Below are positions 13,339-16,347 of a stretch of 16,347 nt of DNA, one piece after another. The DNA is from an uncultured Gemmatimonadota bacterium. Lineage in GTDB: Bacteria > Gemmatimonadota > Gemmatimonadetes > Gemmatimonadales > GWC2-71-9. A model generated the notes under the pieces. That model saw only the letters and a program-made list of their open reading frames with translations, had not been told where the DNA came from and did not search any database. Numbering within the stretch: the stretch's first letter is position 1; each line of letters starts with the position of its first letter. The stretch lies in assembly GCA_946887295.1 (NCBI GenBank), contig CAMPKP010000069.1:1-16347 (forward strand), in the 5' to 3' direction. The position numbers and the translations under genes are program-made.

Positions 13339-16300
13339 ATGCATTCCAATCGGCGGCGGCGCCCTGCACTCGGCCTCGCTGGCGCATTTCTTCTCGTCAC
13401 CGGGTGCGCCCAGGACGGAACCCAGTCGCCAGCGGACCGTCCCGACGTCTCCGTGAAACAGCGCGCCGACGAGACAGGGAACCTCGCCCCGCTGGACCTG
13501 ATCTACGTCTGCGGCAACAAGTTTCTCGCCACCAACTCGACCAAGGGCGTCGTACATCTGACCTATCGGGTGGTCGGCTCCTCGGAAGGGGGAGGCATCA
13601 CGCTGCCTCCCGGGCCGGCAGCGGACCCGGGCCACAGCGAGTCCGAGCTGGAGACGAAGCAGGGAGGCATCGTCGAGCTGTACAGGGACGGCCAGCGCAT
13701 CGTCCGGCGACGCAATCTCAAGCAACCCTGCGGCCCTCCGGCCATGGCGGCGCTGGCCTCCCTCACTGCCGCAGAGGCCGGCAGCTGGAGCGCACCGTTC
13801 CCCTGGCCGGTGGTGGGCATCCACACCAGCCTGCTGCCCACCGGCAAGGTGCTGTCCTGGGGGCTGGCCGGCTCGCCACAAGTCTGGGATCCGGCGACCG
13901 GTCGGTTCACGGAGGTGGCGAGCCCGGCCGAGCTGTTCTGCGCGGGCCATTCGCTGCTGCCGGATGGCCGCCTGCTGGTGGCCGGCGGACACATCGCCAA
14001 CGACCGCGGCATCGCCGACATCAGCATCTTCTCGCCGGAAACCGAGAGCTGGACCTCATCCACCTCGATGCGGCGCGGCCGGTGGTATCCCACCAACACG
14101 ACGCTCGCCAACGGGTCCGTGGTGATCATCGCGGGGCGCGACGAGGTGGGGGACGAAGTCGCCGAGCCGGAAGTCTGGTCGGCGAGCGGGGTGCGGGAGC
14201 TGAGCGGGGCCAGCCTGGTGCTGCCGTACTACCCCCGGACCTTCCTCGCGCCCAACGGCCAGGTCTTCTATGCCGGGGAGGATCAGACCACCCGGTACCT
14301 GAGCACGTCCGGCACGGGCAAGTGGACCACCGTCGGCGAGCGGCGCTACGGCAACCGCTCCTACGGCGCGGCGGTGATGTACGAGGACGGCAAGATTCTC
14401 TATGCCGGCGGCGGCCGCAGCACCAACACCGCGGAGATCGTCGATCTGAACGCGGCCTCTCCCACCTGGCGGTGGACCGGCTCGATGGCGTTTCCTCGCC
14501 GGAATCTCAACGCCACGGTGCTGCCTACGGGCGAAGTCCTGGTGACCGGCGGGAGCAGCGCCATCGCCTTCAACAACGTGACCCAGGCGGTGCGTGCCGC
14601 GGAGATCTGGAATCCGGCCACGGGGGTCTGGACGACGCTGGCGAGCAACGCGATCAAGCGCACCTATCACTCCACCTCCCTGCTGCTGCCCGACGGCCGC
14701 GTGCTACACACCGGAAGCGGCGAAGGCGCCGAGATGCCGGACGAGCGCAACGCAGAGCTGTTCTCGCCGCCCTATCTCTCCAAGGGCCCACGACCCACGA
14801 TCACCGACGCTCCGTCGCTGGTCGGGTACGGAACCTCGTTCAGCGTGCAGACCCCCGATGCAGCGGACGTCGCCAGGGTGAGCCTGATCCGGCTGGGGTC
14901 GGTGACGCACGCCTTCGACATGAACCAGCGGCTCCTGTGGCTGGGGTTCACGGCGCAGGCGGGTGGGCTGAACATCGCGGCACCGGTGAGCGGCACTCGC
15001 GCGCCGCCGGGCCACTACATGCTCTTCCTCGTCAACCGGAACGGCGTTCCCTCGGTCGGCTCGATCGTCAAGGTAGGGGCCACCTCCGAGCCCACGCCCG
15101 GCCCCAACGCCGCACCGGCCGCGGCGTACCTCGCCGGCTGCGGCGGTCTCAACTGCATCTTCGCGGACCGGAGCAGCGACCCGGACGACAATCTGTCGGG
15201 CTGGACGTGGGACTTCGGCGACGGCGACCTGTCCACGACGCGCGACCCGAGCCATGCATACGAGGCCGGCGGCACCTATACCGTGACTCTGACCGCGCGG
15301 GACCGCGAGGGCGCGACGGGAACGGCGTCGAAGCAGGTGACCGTGCCCGGACCGCAATTCCCGATCAGCCTGAGCCTGACCACCAGAACCGAGACCAACA
15401 AACAGATCGTGACCCTGAGCTGGACGCGGGCGCAGGGGCCCACCCTCTACCTGTACCGAAACGGCCTGGTGCTGAACAGCACACCGAACGACGGCAAGCA
15501 GGCGGTATCCAAGAACTTCTCGGGTCCGGCGACCTACATCTTCAAGGTCTGCGAGGCGGGAACGGCCATCTGCTCCAATCCCGCCACCGCGCAGTTCTCC
15601 GGCGGGGCGGCGCCGGACAACGCGGCACCAAACGCCGCGTTCACTCCCACCTGCACGGCCAGCACCTGTCGCTTCGCGGACGGGAGCACCGACTCCGACG
15701 GAACCATCTCGGGCTGGCAATGGGACTTCGGGGACGGATCGTCCTCTACCCAGCGAAATCCTTCACATTCCTATGACGCCGCCGGCGAATACACGGTGAG
15801 GCTCACCGTGACCGACAACATCGGGTCGCAGGGATCGGCGTCGAAGAAGGTGGCGGCCGAAGCTCCGGCCAACCGGCCGCCCGCCGCGGGCTTCACGTCG
15901 AGCTGCACCGATCTCGATTGCGAGTTCACCGACGGCAGCGCCGATCCCGACGGGAGCGTAGCCGGCTGGGCGTGGGACTTCGGTGATGGCTCGACGGCCG
16001 ACGTGCAGAGTCCGTCGCACGCTTATTCGGACGAGGGCACCTACACCGTCGGGCTGACCGTGACCGACAATGCGGGTCTGGGTGGATCGGTCACCAAACA
16101 GGTGACGGTGCGGCTCCCCGGCTCGAACGCGGACCCCGTGGCGGCGTTCGGCTCCGCGTGCACCGGCCTCAGCTGCAGCTTCACGGACGGGAGCAGCGAC
16201 TCCGACGGGTCGGTAGTGGGTTGGAGCTGGAGCTTCGGCGACGGAGCGACCTCGACGGAGCGCAACCCGAGCCGGACCTACGCGGGAGGGGGCATCTACA

Positions 16301-16347
16301 CCGTGACTCTCGCGGTTACGGACGATCTCGGGGCGACCAACCAGCAT
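13339..16347 (+). CDS. Second galactose/glyoxal-oxidase-like copper radical oxidase lipoprotein with C-terminal PKD domains (at least 1003 aa, 3' end outside)
   Basis: An exported, lipid-anchored oxidase of the galactose/glyoxal oxidase family. The signal peptide ends in the lipobox VTGC (Cys23). A small beta domain with YVCGNKF follows (about 48-131). The kelch propeller (about 148-475) and E-set domain (about 484-579) hold the full copper site: Cys201 in LFCAGH, Tyr250 in RWYPT, Tyr443 and His444 in RTYHS, His524 in GSVTHAFD. Four PKD domains are visible at about 589-670, 757-838, 843-924 and 929-1003, with an FN3-like segment at 675-754. The frame is open to the window's right edge with no stop, so more repeats may follow. 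GGAG at 13330-13333 sits five bases before the ATG. It shares strong motif identity with the 5352-7811 oxidase but has different accessory domains. The substrate is unknown. Confidence 0.92.
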   Translation, partial: MHSNRRRRPALGLAGAFLLVTGCAQDGTQSPADRPDVSVKQRADETGNLAPLDLIYVCGNKFLATNSTKGVVHLTYRVVGSSEGGGITLPPGPAADPGHSESELETKQGGIVELYRDGQRIVRRRNLKQPCGPPAMAALASLTAAEAGSWSAPFPWPVVGIHTSLLPTGKVLSWGLAGSPQVWDPATGRFTEVASPAELFCAGHSLLPDGRLLVAGGHIANDRGIADISIFSPETESWTSSTSMRRGRWYPTNTTLANGSVVIIAGRDEVGDEVAEPEVWSASGVRELSGASLVLPYYPRTFLAPNGQVFYAGEDQTTRYLSTSGTGKWTTVGERRYGNRSYGAAVMYEDGKILYAGGGRSTNTAEIVDLNAASPTWRWTGSMAFPRRNLNATVLPTGEVLVTGGSSAIAFNNVTQAVRAAEIWNPATGVWTTLASNAIKRTYHSTSLLLPDGRVLHTGSGEGAEMPDERNAELFSPPYLSKGPRPTITDAPSLVGYGTSFSVQTPDAADVARVSLIRLGSVTHAFDMNQRLLWLGFTAQAGGLNIAAPVSGTRAPPGHYMLFLVNRNGVPSVGSIVKVGATSEPTPGPNAAPAAAYLAGCGGLNCIFADRSSDPDDNLSGWTWDFGDGDLSTTRDPSHAYEAGGTYTVTLTARDREGATGTASKQVTVPGPQFPISLSLTTRTETNKQIVTLSWTRAQGPTLYLYRNGLVLNSTPNDGKQAVSKNFSGPATYIFKVCEAGTAICSNPATAQFSGGAAPDNAAPNAAFTPTCTASTCRFADGSTDSDGTISGWQWDFGDGSSSTQRNPSHSYDAAGEYTVRLTVTDNIGSQGSASKKVAAEAPANRPPAAGFTSSCTDLDCEFTDGSADPDGSVAGWAWDFGDGSTADVQSPSHAYSDEGTYTVGLTVTDNAGLGGSVTKQVTVRLPGSNADPVAAFGSACTGLSCSFTDGSSDSDGSVVGWSWSFGDGATSTERNPSRTYAGGGIYTVTLAVTDDLGATNQH

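Noticed and set aside
13404..15776. 790-codon plus-strand frame
   Set aside because: It lies in another phase of the second oxidase gene. The translation is dominated by Arg, Gly and His and shows no domain, while the frame from 13339 has complete family motifs.

Overview
The window is high-GC bacterial DNA with long antisense shadow frames. Several traits together suggest Gemmatimonadota or a similar soil lineage: secreted lipoproteins rich in PKD and bacterial Ig-like domains, a SARP/BTAD regulator with a fused ATPase, and a very large Ser/Thr kinase carrying Ig-like domains. This placement is inferred from protein style alone. I saw no rRNA, tRNA, CRISPR array, transposase or phage gene.

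Layout. The left edge holds the N-terminus of ribose-phosphate diphosphokinase (prs, minus strand). A palindrome-rich gap separates it from two tandem paralogous PKD lipoproteins (506-1558 and 1663-2673, plus strand). Facing them across a 40-nt near-perfect palindrome is a two-gene glycosyltransferase operon on the minus strand (3864-5006 then 2740-3867, joined by an ATGA overlap). Divergent from it is a large exported galactose/glyoxal-oxidase-like protein with three N-terminal Ig-like domains (5352-7811). It meets, stop codon on stop codon, a SARP-type regulator with an ATPase domain (7808-9727, minus). A small beta-sandwich protein of unknown role (9818-10297) overlaps the tail of a 940-residue membrane Ser/Thr kinase (10210-13032, minus). 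Divergent from the kinase is a second oxidase-like lipoprotein (13339 to beyond the right edge). Its four visible PKD domains follow the catalytic part. Because its frame has no stop before the window ends, a larger but spurious frame (13404-15776) could be mistaken for it.

How the genes may work together (inference). Two copper-radical-oxidase-like enzymes, two PKD lipoproteins of the same domain stock and two GT4 glycosyltransferases could form a cell-surface glycan or matrix locus: sugars are attached inside, and glycans or aldehyde-forming substrates are oxidised and bound outside. The SARP regulator and the kinase with an extracytoplasmic C-terminal domain sit between the two oxidases and are candidate controllers. 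Bacterial precedent for this oxidase family exists in Streptomyces GlxA, which acts in hyphal-tip glycan deposition, but nothing here proves the same role.
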